The notes under the pieces are model-generated. The model worked only from the letters and a program-made list of their open reading frames with translations. It had not been told where the DNA came from and searched no databases. Below, piece after piece: positions 9,300 through 19,605 of a stretch of 22,234 bases of DNA. Position 1 is the stretch's first letter. Every line of letters starts with the position of its first letter. Source of the DNA: Jimgerdemannia flammicorona (taxonomy: Eukaryota; Mucoromycota; Endogonomycetes; Endogonales; Endogonaceae); assembly GCA_003990745.1 (NCBI GenBank), contig RBNI01001485.1, forward strand, positions 1-22,234, written 5' to 3'. The position numbers were made by a program, and so were the translations under genes.

Positions 9300-11346
9300 T
9301 TAATCATCATACTCATCCTCTACAAATCTGTATTCACCTTCTCCTACACCAAGTCCAAGTTATATTTGGCAGCCAAATTCTCCTTTTTAGCTATCTTTGC
9401 CTCCAATCCAACCAGAAGCTCAGCCATCATCCCATCCTCCTATTCCTTAAAGTTCTTATAATACTCTAGGTAAGCTTCCTGCCAGAGTTGCAAACCATGA
9501 TGCTCTGCCCAACAGTAGGCAGCCCACTCATCAGCAATAACTACCAGCTCAGCCTCCCTCTTCTAATCAATCTTATATCTCTCCTCCTCCAAGTACCTCT
9601 ACCTTCAGTGCCTCCACCACCCCATTATTATGCAGGATCTGCACTCATTGCTTCTCACTCATCACTCTAAGGTCCACTTCTCCCAACTCTTCAGCAGTGA
9701 AGTTGTCCATCATCCTGCTCATCCACAGTAGGTTTCCAATCTCCTTCCCTTCTGGTGTCACTGGTCTTCCTGCATCCAGCATTGTGGTATCTGCCTCTAT
9801 ACTCACAGTCTCATCCCACTCCTCCTCCAGGACATCTACCAACTCATCCTTACCAACTGCCACTACCTGTCCTCCTTTTGCTATGTCATGAACTCCAAAG
9901 TATTCTCACTGGATATCACATATTGATACATCCTCCTCTGCTTGGCTCCTCACAGCAGGACCTCATCTGATCAGAGACAGAGTGTCTTCCATAATCTGTT
10001 CCCAGACTTTGAATGTACCATCTACAAATGGGTCCTTGTGCAGCATCTTCCTGGTCCCATCCAGATCCTTCTCTATCTCCCCTCCTCTCTTACTGATCCA
10101 GACACTTACCTCCATACCCCCAGACTTCTCAACACTACCATCATTCTTCTTTGTCCTTCCTTTCAGAATTACCAATAATTCTCTCTGCCTCTTGTGCCTC
10201 TGAGCCCTCTCCCACTGCCTCTTGTCAGTGCAGATATGCTTCCCATCTATAATCTCCAAATGCATCAACTTCACATACATCTTCCATACCTTCACTCTCT
10301 GCTTGACACTCCACTCATCTTCTCCAGAGCCTCCAACAGATCCTCCTTCTCCTCCTTCTCCTCCTTCTTACTCCTCTTCACCCTTGACACCCTATAGATA
10401 AAGACCCCCCATATTATTACTGATGGCCAGTCACTCAACTTTTCAGTGACCTCTCTCCCAGCCAGTCTAATCCTGATATCAATATCTCCAGTCCTGAAAG
10501 TAGTCCTCTCCTATATCTGGAATCCAATATCAATCATGTCACTATACTCCACCATTACCTCCTCAACCTTCCTCCTAGTCTCCATAGTCATCACTATAGG
10601 TACCCCCTTCACTAGTAGCTGAACTACTCTGGGGTTTTATCTCAGACAGTATACTATAGGGACTACTACTTCCTCAATAGCCACTCTAGTCTTCAATACC
10701 TCTTCCATTAGACCTACCTCCTTAAAGCCCACCTCAATCCCCTCCAGTCTCTTCAGGAACTTCACTGAGGCAGCTCCAGTTACTTGCTTAGAGATAAGCC
10801 CCAGAACCATCCTCACCATCACTACTAAGCCCCAGAAATACAAGGTTATAGTAAACTCTGAGATAGACTTTCTGAGTAATAGTGCCACCATCAGCCCTAT
10901 CACACTATTAGCCAGGTCCCTCTTTCTCTTTGGTCCCATCTGCTTGGCTTCATCATCAATAGTCATATCTAGATTTTTTTCCAGATTCCCAGTCACACTG
11001 CTATCAGTAGTCTCCTTCCTACTTCCAGCTGCTGCTCTACCAGCCCTTCCCCCAACCAGCTGAGGTGCTGCACCTCCTACTTCTCCTTCTCTCTGCTTTT
11101 CTTTCCCCTTTCCCACTGCCTGACCACCATGAGATCCAATAGGCCATCCTCCATTCCTCAGTATATCAGCAAAGTTCCTCTCCTTCTACTCTCCTGCTCC
11201 TCCTCCAGTACCACTACTACTCCCTGAACTGCTCTGCTCACTCAGACTGCCAAAAGACTCTATCTCTAATCTATACCCTTGTCTGATATTTTGTCAGTCA
11301 AAGGCTCCAGGTCTACCTGACCTAGTATGCATATTGGCTCACTCAT
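9300..11346 (-). pseudogene. LINE ORF1 (gag-like) remnant
   Basis: This minus-strand region lies upstream of ORF2, where LINEs carry an RNA-binding ORF1. Candidate starts are the ATGs ending at 11346 (MSEPICILG) and 11332 (MHTRSGRPGAF), in different frames, which suggests an early frameshift. A Ser/Gly-rich stretch follows, then a 159-residue open segment at 10637-11116 with the basic cluster GPKRKRD. A Lys/Glu run (KKEEKEEKEDL, near 10330-10370, from a CTCCTT microsatellite) follows, and there are further open pieces at 9963-10295 and 9645-9863. I see no CCHC zinc knuckle. The assignment as ORF1 rests on position and general composition, not on a recognised domain. Confidence 0.6.
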
Positions 11347-11686
11347 TGGTTGCTATAATCTTAGTATCTTTCTTTTATAAATGCTTCAAAAGTATGTTGT
11401 AAAAGTGTGTGTAACATGAATGGTAACTGAGAAAGGTGACCAAAACAGATATACTCCAGACATACATAGCTGAAGGTATCAGAAATGCAAAAAAGTGAAA
11501 AAGATACTAATCAAACACTGTTAAAGAGGCAACTCATCACCATTGCCTCCATCCTACTGCCCTGCAACAGGTATAGCAAACCAATCCAAGGAGAAGAGGG
11601 TATTAGTTATGGAAAGTAAACTCAGAAGGTTGCCTACCAAACCTTATGACCAGTAAGGTAGCAGAGAAAGGGGCATAGAAAATAAG
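11347..11686 (-). other. Putative LINE 5' leader, non-coding
   Basis: About 340 bases separate the first ORF1 start candidates from the 18-bp tandem array. Every frame is heavily stopped and no domain is visible. Like the LINE body it is CpG-free. It is read here as the 5' untranslated region of the LINE, on position only. Confidence 0.4.
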
Positions 11687-12039
11687 TCTTTCAAAAAGAT
11701 TATATTTTAAAAAGGTCAGTTTTTCAAAAAAGGTCAGATTTTTGAAAAGATTGAGTTTTTGAAAAAGGTCAGGTTTTTGAAAAAGGTTGTATTTTCAAAA
11801 AAGGTTGGGTTTTTAAAAAAGGCTGAATTTTTAAAAAAGGTCAGATTTTTGAAAAAGATCAAATTTCAAAAGAGATTAGGTTTTTGATAAAGATCAGATT
11901 TTCAAAAAAGAATCAGGTTTTTAACAAAGATCAGGTTTTTGAAAATGATAAGATTTTTGAAAAAGATTGGGTTTTCAAAAATGCTTGGTTTTCAAAAAAG
12001 ATTGAGTTTTTAAAAAAGATCAGATTTTTGAAAAAAAAA
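11687..12039. repeat. 18-bp tandem repeat array, about 19 degenerate copies
   Basis: The unit is close to GGTCAGATTTTTGAAAAA and repeats with a period of 18 bases, occasionally 17 or 20, for about 353 bases. Every unit carries a small palindrome (TTTTTGAAAAA, TTTTCAAAA or TTTTTAAAAAA). Differences between units are mainly GGTC/GATC/GATT, consistent with G-to-A and C-to-T change. The array sits between the LINE 5' leader and resumed hAT coding sequence. It could belong to the LINE 5' end (a promoter-type repeat) or be independent. Confidence 0.92.
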
Positions 12040-12850
12040 CTTATCTTATATTTGAATTATTGATTTTTACTCTAGATATTGGCTATAATAATAGATAATA
12101 TATATAACAATATTATGTTTTTTCAAACAATCAGAACAGAGTTTAATTATATTAGTCTCAACTATCAGTCAATATAATATATAAATTGTCTGACTTATAT
12201 TAAAAATTTGGCTGTTCAGGACTTTTAAGTCTATTTAAAAGCTAATGATGATATGAGTGAAGATGGTTCTAGAGAATTAATTTCAGAGCTCTGATTAATT
12301 ATTATTAAGATCCAGTCAGTACTATAATATTGAGAGAGATTTATTACAAAATAAAAAGCTTTTGAAGTCTGCAATCCAAAAGAACTTATTTTGGATATTA
12401 AAACTCAATGAAATTCAACATATTTAATAGTTGAATGGGCCTTAGAATTATTAGAAATAAGCTGATTATATTATATTTAATTTTTTTATTTTTTAGTTTT
12501 TTCTTCAAATAATCTAATAAATTAATTTATTAATACCCTTTAACCTCAACAATTATGGTGATAAAGATTTTTAATAATATGCTATAGAAGACTATACTTG
12601 GCAAATACTAAAAGATATTATTGGTATGCTAAAGTACTTTAAACAAGTAATACATCTTACATCTCATCATAAATATCTAACAATTATTTTACTGTTCCTA
12701 TTTATTAATTTCTAATGAATAAATTCAAAGTTAATAATCAAGAAATTTGTAAATATACAGAAGAGCTGAATATTATTTATCTGGTACTAACTGTAGTCAT
12801 TATTAAGTTGAAGACATATTATTTAATAATAAATACTCTAATTTATTATA

Positions 12851-12897
12851 TTAGTACTAATAAGTAAATATTTCGAAATTTACTTATTAGTCACTAC
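12851..12897. repeat. Long near-perfect inverted repeat in hAT remnant
   Basis: AATAAGTAAA and TTTACTTATT flank a short centre containing TTTCGAAA. The arms extend outward with TTAGTACT matching AGTCACTAA except for one extra base, giving a dyad of about 47 bases. The centre keeps one of the very few CpGs of the region. It could form a hairpin or cruciform. No known site type was recognised. Confidence 0.7.
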
Positions 12898-13064
12898 TAA
12901 TTTATTTTAATTTTATTTTTTAATAAAAACTAATACTCAATTCCAGGCTTTAGCTAGAATATTATTTATTATATAATTGGAAAGATATTTGAATTGAAGA
13001 GACCAAAGATAAACTTTATACAGTTTATAATGAAATCTATACTCCTCTATCTGGATCAATTAAT

Positions 13065-13069
13065 CAAAC
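13065..13069. repeat. 5-bp target site duplication, left copy (CAAAC)
   Basis: CAAAC immediately precedes the left LTR. The matching CAAAT follows the right LTR at 19733-19737 and differs by one C/T transition. Five bases is the usual duplication length for Ty1/copia integrase. Confidence 0.8.
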
Positions 13070-13199
13070 TGTTGGAATGGCAACTTGATATATCAGTATA
13101 TGATCTTATGCTCTTCCATCAGATTTATATTATTCATCAGTAATGTAGAGAAATATATGACCTATACAACTTTAATAAAAATTGCCTCACTTTATAATA
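13070..13199 (+). repeat. Left (5') LTR of copia element
   Basis: 130 bases starting TGTTGGAATGG and ending TTTATAATA. Compared with the right LTR there are roughly twenty substitutions, nearly all transitions, and a 3-base length difference near 13108. The terminal CA expected by the TG...CA rule is TA here, a C-to-T change. Confidence 0.93.
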
Positions 13200-13201
13200 A
13201 A

Positions 13202-13214
13202 GGTTATGAGTCTC
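13202..13214 (+). other. Primer binding site, half-tRNA initiator-Met type
   Basis: Two bases after the left LTR lies GGTTATGAGTCTC. GGTTATGAGCCC is the complement of the anticodon stem-loop of fungal initiator-Met tRNA (GGGCUCAUAACC), so nine bases match in a row and the following mismatch includes a C-to-T change. Drosophila copia and yeast Ty5 are primed by the 5' half of this tRNA, cleaved in the anticodon region. The same mechanism is inferred here. Confidence 0.7.
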
Positions 13215-13259
13215 ACTAGTGCTAAGTAGCTATAGCAAAATACTTCTTTAAAATACACT

Positions 13260-14460
13260 ATGCTAGAAATGTCTGATGATCAGTCTAGCAATATAAGTAT
13301 GGAAATAGATATACTAATCATGAGCATTTCTTCCATGGGTGTAACCTCAATAGATATGAGAAATACAGTCTCAGTTATTAGTATAAATATAGCCAAGGGG
13401 TCCATCCTAATCTTCAATGGGAAAGACTATGCTATTTGGGCATTTTATATAACAAATCTTCTCAACAAATGTAGCTTGGCAGAGTATATGAAGCCACAAG
13501 TACTAATTCAAGATTATGACTCTATAAATAATCACTGAGCATTATATAAGATTGTATTCATATTGTTATAAAGCTTGTAATATATACTATAATGGCTCAT
13601 AAGGTGTGAGAAGCTCTATGTAAGCATCATATATAAGCATCCATGTCAAATCAATTTCACCTGAAATCTCAGCTATTCAATCTTTGAATAAAGCCAAATA
13701 AGAGTATCTATAAATATGCCAGTTGTGTAAATAATCTGGTGAATCAAGTAAATTCCCTCAGTATATCTACAGATTGCATTGGCAATGAAGATAAGATTAT
13801 AACACTCACAAGAGGACTCCTAGATACATATGTATAATATTGTCATTATAGCTATATGTGAGAGTGGTAGTCTTTCAGATTATGCCTATATAATAATGAG
13901 TCTCATGAATAGAAAATATACCAAGAAAATAGTGCCAATGATGATAAGAATACTTTTTATGAGTCTTGTAGATGTAGTGACAAATAAGGTCAAAAGCATA
14001 GTCAATAAGATCAGCAAACCCAAACCCAAGCTCAACAATGTGATAATAACCAGTCCAGCCAATCAACCAAGTATGATGGTTACTGTGAGTACTGTGGCAA
14101 ATATGGATACAGGAAGCATTATTGCTATAGTTGGAAAAATAACAAAGAGAGTAGTGAAAATAAGCAATAATATAAAAAAGCCAGTATTGGCAATGTGGAT
14201 ATAAGAACTATTGAGGAAAGCATAGTAATACAAACATTACTGAAACTGATGAAAGTAGTAATCTATTTTTTGTGCAAGCCACCAGCTTTACTGCCAATTC
14301 TACTAGTACCAGTTCTACCAGTACAAGATCTACTGCCAAATCCACCAACCCATCATCTACAAATTCCAGTCAACAGTAAAATACTTTTGGACTGATGAAA
14401 AGTGGTAATGATGTCAATACTGATAACAACTATATATCCACCAGTAGCAAATCCACCATG
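13260..14460 (+). pseudogene. copia gag remnant with CCHC-type zinc knuckle
   Basis: The first ATG after the primer site that opens a long frame is at 13260 (92 residues). It contains ILIFNGKDYAIWAFYITNLL (13404-13463), the copia capsid opening motif L.G.NY..W...M...L. Stops and frameshifts then break the frame. At 14084-14125 a different frame encodes the nucleocapsid knuckle CEYCGKYGYRKHYC. This fits CX2CX4HX4C except that the zinc His is Tyr (TAC at 14108-14110), a single C-to-T change. The segment at 14260-14400, with repeated CTACCAGTACC-like units, looks like a Ser/Thr-rich linker. The protein would form the particle and bind RNA. This copy cannot encode it. Confidence 0.85.
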
Positions 14461-17400
14461 AAAATGATGTCTGATTAATGGATTCTAGAGCTATGCAATA
14501 CATAATACCATATAGGAAATGGTTCTCTATATATAAATCTTTCGAATACTCTGTACCTTTTAAGTTAAGAGATAATAATATTATCTATGCTCAAGAAAAG
14601 AGAAATGTAGAGATATATCTCTACAGAAATATCATTGAGCTAGCTGCCACTCTTGGGGATATACTGTATACTCCTAAGATAGGCAAGAATCTCTTTTCAA
14701 TGAGAAAGATAATGTTCTGTGACAATAAAGAAATACAAATATAAAGGCACTAACATATACAATTCATATAATAATAAGCTAATGATAGCTTCAAAATACA
14801 GAAATCTTTATATGATTAATGGTATGCTAAATGGCATAAAAACCTCTGCTTATACAATAACTATGCCTGATATGTCCAATATATGACACCAATACTTAGG
14901 ATATGTCAGCAAGATGAGCCTTGAATATATAATAAGAAGTGGTACAGTAAAAGGATTGCCAGTATATATACATTCTGATGATAGTTTTTGTGAGATATAT
15001 ATAGAAAACAAAGCTTCCTAGTGATCATTTGAAGAACAATTGAAGTACATCTTGGGGATCCTCAATTAATCTATATGGATATATACAGTCTGATATATAC
15101 CCCATCACATTTCAGTAAGAGATATTTCCTGATATTTATTGATAATCATATATACAAGATATATGTATATTTCCTATCAGCAAAGAGTGAAATCTTGGAG
15201 AAATTCAAAGAATTCAAAAAATTACTGAGAATGAAACAGGACATAGAATATATACTATACACTCAGATAATAGATATAAATATATCAATAATATATTTAG
15301 GGAATTTTTAACAAAAGACAGTATAAGCTATCAAATAACATCTCTTTATATATCTCAGCAGAATGACATAGCCAAGTGATTTAACAATATAGCCATTGAA
15401 ATAGTGCAAATGATAATCAATGTCATCAGATTAGGATATTCCTATTGGGCCAAAGCCATCAACATAGTGTCATATATCTATAATTGGTATATATCTTAAT
15501 TGTTAAGCAAGAAAGCTAGCAATAACAACAAGCATAAGAATGATGATCTTACTTCTGAAGAATTATAGAGTAGATCTAAGCCAAATATATCTCATCTATA
15601 TATATTCAGATGTGACATATACATTCTTGACAAAAGCAATATCAATCAATATAAATTTGAGCCAAAGACAGTCAGTATATACTCTTTAGATATAATGGGA
15701 AATCATATAGGCTCTGAAACCCATATATGAAATGTGTGGTAATTTCATATAATGTACAATTTAATGTAAAAGGCTTAGTGATCTATATGGAAGTTCCAGT
15801 GAAAACATCTATATCTCAGTCAATGTAAACATAGCAACCAGAGCAACTATCATCTACCTGTCTAGTGGTAAAGAAAAATATTTTTCAAATACAGTCAGTT
15901 GAAAATTATCTGCTATACATATCTAAGCTAGAGTTGCCTGAGCTAAGGATTACCAAGATCAAAGATAAAGATGATAATGGTGAATCCTCCAATGACAAAG
16001 AATCTTCTACAAAGGGAAAATAAATGCAAAAGTGCTCCAATGTATGCTGAGAGATGTATTCACAATTAGAAAGTTATTGGGATATATCAGTAAGCTCTGG
16101 ATAGCAGTAATTTCAAGACTATATGAGCTATGCCAAAGTATATAAATGTGCATATATCATAATATCTTCCAGCAAGCCAAGTATATATAATGAGACTATG
16201 CAATGCCCTGATAATAAGAAATGGGAATGTGCAATAGATAAGGAATATAATTTACTCATTGAGAATAGTATATGGAATCTAGTACCTCTTCTACCAAACT
16301 GTCAAGCAATCAGATCCAAGTGGATGTATAGGATAAAGTACAATGCTGATGGCAATATAGAGTAGTATAAAGTTCATTTTTTTGCTAAGAGTTATTTGCA
16401 GGATTATGGCATAGACTATAATAAGACATTTTTACCAGTATTTAAGCTTACTTTGCTTAGAATACTCCTTATAATTGGCATAGTGTATGATCTTGAAATC
16501 CATCAAATAGATGTCAAGACAGCATTTCTGAATAGTGATATAGATATTGAACTATATGTCCATCAATCACAAGGATATGAAAATGGCAAGCTAATATGCA
16601 GATTATATAAAAGATTATATAGCATCAAGTAAGCAGTATGATTATAGAATAAAAAAATTGATAGATATCTCCTTGACAATAGATTCATATATTGTAAAGT
16701 AGATAATTATATATACATCTAGTATTATGATAATAGAATAGTATTTATTGGAATATAGATAGATGATATCATCATTATTACTAGCAAAAAGGGGTTTAAT
16801 AAAGTAAAGAAAACTCTATACTGAGAATTCAAGATGACTGATATGAGTGATACATCCTTTCTTTGGGGATATTGATTATATATGACAGAAACATACATGC
16901 TATATATCTCTCACAAGAAATATATACCAAAGCCATTCTCAAATACTTTAGTATGAGTGAATGTAAGCCAGTCAGTACTCTTATAGATACTTCTGTAAAG
17001 TTAAGGAAGCCTGATACTATACTTGGGGATAACAACAATATATCTACCAAAAACAGTACTAAAGATAATAACAAAAACATTCTCTATCAGCAAGCAGTTG
17101 GCTCTTATATATATCTTATACTAGGAATGAGACCCAATATATCATATACTATGAATAAGATAGTGCAGTTCTCCTCCTGCTATGATAATTCACATTTGAG
17201 CATTATTAAGAGGATTTTCCAATACTTGAAGAGATCAGCATACTATACACTTATGTTGAGTAGTGAAATTAGATTAAGTGGGAGCAATAGTAAGAACAAT
17301 GGCAAGAGCAATAGTATCTAGCTATCTGGTACATATGATGCCAATTGGGCTGGACACTTGGATGATTGCCAGTTTATGATCAGATATCTCTTCCACATTG

Positions 17401-17800
17401 GCAAAAATAACAAAGAGTCCACAAATATATAAGCAATCCTCTATTGGAATATTATCTATATAAGCTAAATATCAGGCTTTAGTATTGGCAACAAAGGAAG
17501 CCATATAGCTCTACGAACTATTAATGAGACTTGACTTTATACAAGAAAGACTATACTATGCTAAGTTAACCAGTCTATGATTTCACTTGCTAAGAATCTG
17601 GTATACTACAGCAGAACAAAACAAATATCATTTTATATGGAAATATATAGAAACCAGTAAAATACATCTAGAATACATTCTCACAGAGTGTATGATTGCA
17701 GACTTGTTGACCAAAGTCCTTCTAAAGCCAAAATTTGAGCAATGTACTGTGACAAACCAGGACATACCACCTGAATTATACCTTAGCCAGATGACATGAA
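14461..17800 (+). pseudogene. copia pol remnant: protease, integrase, reverse transcriptase, RNase H
   Basis: Protease: the active-site block is DSRAM at 14481-14495, where DSGAT is expected, and the preceding Trp is TGA (14472-14474). Integrase: the zinc region reads stop-HQYLGY (14884-14904), with a TGA at the Trp, and GLPVYIHSDDSFCEIY, where the last zinc Cys is lost. The core has RYFLIFIDNH near 15118-15147 and HSDN at 15260-15271 in another frame. Reverse transcriptase: KKWECAIDKEYNLL (16219-16260), IRSKWMYRIKYNADGNIE with the next codon TAG (16363), and EIHQIDVKTAFLNSDID (16495-16545). The IDD at 16759-16767 is preceded by TAG. RNase H: GTYDANWAGHLDD near 17330 and ADLLTKVLLKPKFEQC (17700-17747). 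Most lesions are C-to-T or G-to-A. The Asp pair of the polymerase box survives, but the element is dead. Confidence 0.93.
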
Positions 17801-17873
17801 CATACAGCATAGTAACCAGCAACCATTGCTGCAGTAACTGTATAAATAGCCAGACTACTAGATAAGGTATATC

Positions 17874-17931
17874 TGTGCAAGACCTGCACACCTGTGCTGG
17901 ACCTGTACACTTGTGCTGGACCTACACAACT
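17874..17931. repeat. Three tandem copies of a 19-20 bp unit
   Basis: TGTGCAAGACCTGCACACC, TGTGCTGGACCTGTACACTT and GTGCTGGACCTACACAACTT follow each other just after the end of pol. Each unit carries a short dyad (for example TGTGC...GCACA). No coding meaning is apparent. Confidence 0.75.
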
Positions 17932-18400
17932 TGCCATAGATAGCAAATCTATAGTTAGCTGCATAGCAACCAAATAGCAACCACAATGAATAAATTACCC
18001 CAGAGACAAGAGTGAATGAACCTCAGTCTGAAATTGAAGCAAAAGACAAGTCTGCCTACCACACTTCAAGAGGAACTCTACAGCCACTGCTAGAAGATTG
18101 TGAGCTTATTTGCTCACTCTAGTCCACTTTCTGATACAAAGAACAAGTCTGAATTGAAGTATAAACCAAAGAAACCTCTAAAGATTGAGCATTGGTCCCC
18201 TTATTCCCACTCCAGTCCACTTTCTGATATAAAGATTGATTGGTACACTTGCCAGATAAGCCTGAAGAATTCAAGTTTGCTGCCTAAGTTCAAGGAAGAA
18301 CTTTGCTGCCTTTGAAGAGAAACTCACTGCTTAAGGAATAAGCTACCATTTCCAAGTTAATCTCTGTCTTCCTAAGAAAGCCACCTTACTCAAGCTAGTT
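17932..18400 (+). other. Non-pol segment of the copia element with duplicated block
   Basis: After the tandem units the sequence is AT-rich and CpG-free. A block, CACTCYAGTCCACTTTCTGATAYAAAG, occurs twice, at about 18113-18141 and 18208-18235, the copies being about 94 bases apart. In the plus frame of 18100-18315 both encode HSSPLSD. No known domain was recognised. This is not part of a standard copia element. Confidence 0.5.
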
Positions 18401-18404
18401 TCTG

Positions 18405-19130
18405 ATGCAACTTCACAGTGGAGCTAGTCTACAACGTAACCCCATGCAAACAAAGCCAGTCTTTGATGTAACTTTGCCAAGAGACCCTTTCCCAAAGAAC
18501 ACCACCAGTTGTTCATATTCCCAGAAGAGCCTGATCTGGAAGAACTCACACTATCTGAGTTGTTCCCAGTTGAAGCTGCCCCTTTTTTCAAGAAGCCCGC
18601 TGATTCCGGAGAATCTACATCATCTGCTGTTTTCAAGTTATCCGCCGTATTCCCAGTTTAAGCCACCGATTCAGGAGAATCCATACCATCGTATTCCCAG
18701 AAGAGCCACCGATTCAGGAAGAATCCACAACATCCGAGTTATTTGTTCCCAGTGAGCTCGATATAGAAGAAACTATACCAGCATAATTTCCAGTAAGCCA
18801 AATCAAGTCATCTGCCAGACCCATATAAGGAATATTGCCAAGACTGTCACACCAGAAATCACATACTTTTGGAGATCATTGTACTATACAGAGATCGCCC
18901 ACCACCCAAGAAGGAGAACCACTAAATTGCCAGACCATCACACACAAGATCGTCACGCTACATATGAAATTCTGCTATTTCTAGTTGACCCAAGAAGGAA
19001 GTCCATTCACACACAAATCGCTGCTATACCTAGAGAACTGTCCCAATAAAGAAATTGCCAGAATCGCTCGCAGATATCCAGCTTGACTATTATACCACTA
19101 AACACCAAGGACCTCAGGAATCTTAGAACA
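18405..19130 (+). pseudogene. Extra coding-like segment between pol and right LTR, acidic repetitive protein remnant
   Basis: Two plus frames, switching near 18690, together read like one acidic protein with repeats. Pieces include PEEPDLEELTLSELFPVE (about 18519-18572), PADSGESTSSAVF (about 18596-18634), TDSGES, and PEEPPIQEESTTSELFVPSE (about 18696-18755). The motif PEEP.(L/I)(Q/E)E...SELF appears twice. An ACCCAAGAAGGA block also recurs at about 18904 and 18987, each followed by CACACACAAGATCG or CACACACAAATCG. CpGs are clearly more frequent here (about 17 in 18420-19080) than in the rest of the element. I know no family for it. It could be a captured host fragment or an element-specific extra ORF. 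Confidence 0.4.
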
Positions 19131-19605
19131 TTTTGTTGCTTTTTGACAAAGTAACTAGGGGCTCAAGCCAAACTACATCAACCCCCAATCTTGTAATTTG
19201 CCTCCATTGAGCTGAGCATATTACAGTACTAAGGGGATGAGTCTTATAAGCTATATGCTAGTCTTGTAGTTAATCATATGTCATTTTTCAGGCTGAAAAA
19301 AGCTCTCCTTACCATATTATATATTATATGTATATATATTTGACATTTACATTAGTTACATCTCTCATCTCTGAGTAGGTTATAGTATATTTCTGATAGA
19401 TATTTCAGATATTTCAAGTATTTCGAAATATGTTTCAACCTGCAAAAATTCCTTAGATATAGGATTTTATTCTAGTTCTTTGAATTATATGCAGTTCTTG
19501 TTTTTATATGTATTTTGTATTACTTTTTTTATTCTAGTTTGCATTTTTTTTTAGGTATATATTATATTTCTTTTTTTTTGAGTTATATATCTTATTGAGC
19601 AGAAG
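19131..19605. other. AT-rich non-coding end of the copia internal region
   Basis: No coding frame or domain is seen. A purine tract CTAAGGGGATGAG at about 19231-19243 resembles a polypurine tract but is some 360 bases from the right LTR. The bases directly before the LTR (GAGCAGAAG at 19597-19605) are the more likely priming site for plus-strand synthesis, though short and weak. T-rich runs occur at 19525-19580. Confidence 0.45.

Larger units (their letters stand above)
5572..11686 (-). mobile_element. Tad-like LINE (non-LTR) retrotransposon, nearly complete but decayed
   Basis: On the minus strand the block shows the order 5' leader, ORF1, ORF2 with AP-type endonuclease, reverse transcriptase and C-terminal zinc region, and then a 20-base A-tail (T-run at 5572-5591). 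This architecture is that of Tad/I-related fungal LINEs, which move by target-primed reverse transcription. No flanking target duplication could be identified, and the 5' limit is inferred from the start of the 18-bp tandem array. Scanning the whole block I find only two CpGs (near 6898 and 8271), although its GC content is clearly higher than that of the AT-rich flanks. Confidence 0.85.
12060..13069 (+). pseudogene. hAT transposase, central part (degenerate)
   Basis: From 12187 the frame reads CLTYIKNLAVQDF, where hAT proteins have C..H..NL.VQD, and then LKANDDMSEDGSRELISEL. PKELILDIKTQ-stop-NSTYL (12382-12425) matches the family L..D..TRWNST.LM; the Trp is TGA at 12409-12411. WQILKDIIGMLKYFKQV follows at 12598-12648 in another frame, then KLKTYY at about 12808 and the open run IEETKDKLYTVYNEIY and TPLSGSINQ up to 13067. 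These are the catalytic-core-flanking and insertion-domain parts of a hAT transposase. The sequence stops at 13069 because a copia element inserted there. The same frame resumes at 19738. Confidence 0.82.

Noticed and set aside
11687..12039. CRISPR-like array
   Set aside because: Units are directly contiguous with no unique spacers, and the context is eukaryotic.
4570..12065. Target site duplication for the LINE block within the hAT
   Set aside because: Sequences next to the T-run (AGAACAAGTC) and beyond the 18-bp array (ACTTATCTTATAT) do not match convincingly, so insertion boundaries there stay approximate.
17932..19130. Envelope-like third ORF of the copia element
   Set aside because: No signal peptide, transmembrane segment or fusion-type region is visible; the composition is acidic and repetitive, so no such label is justified.
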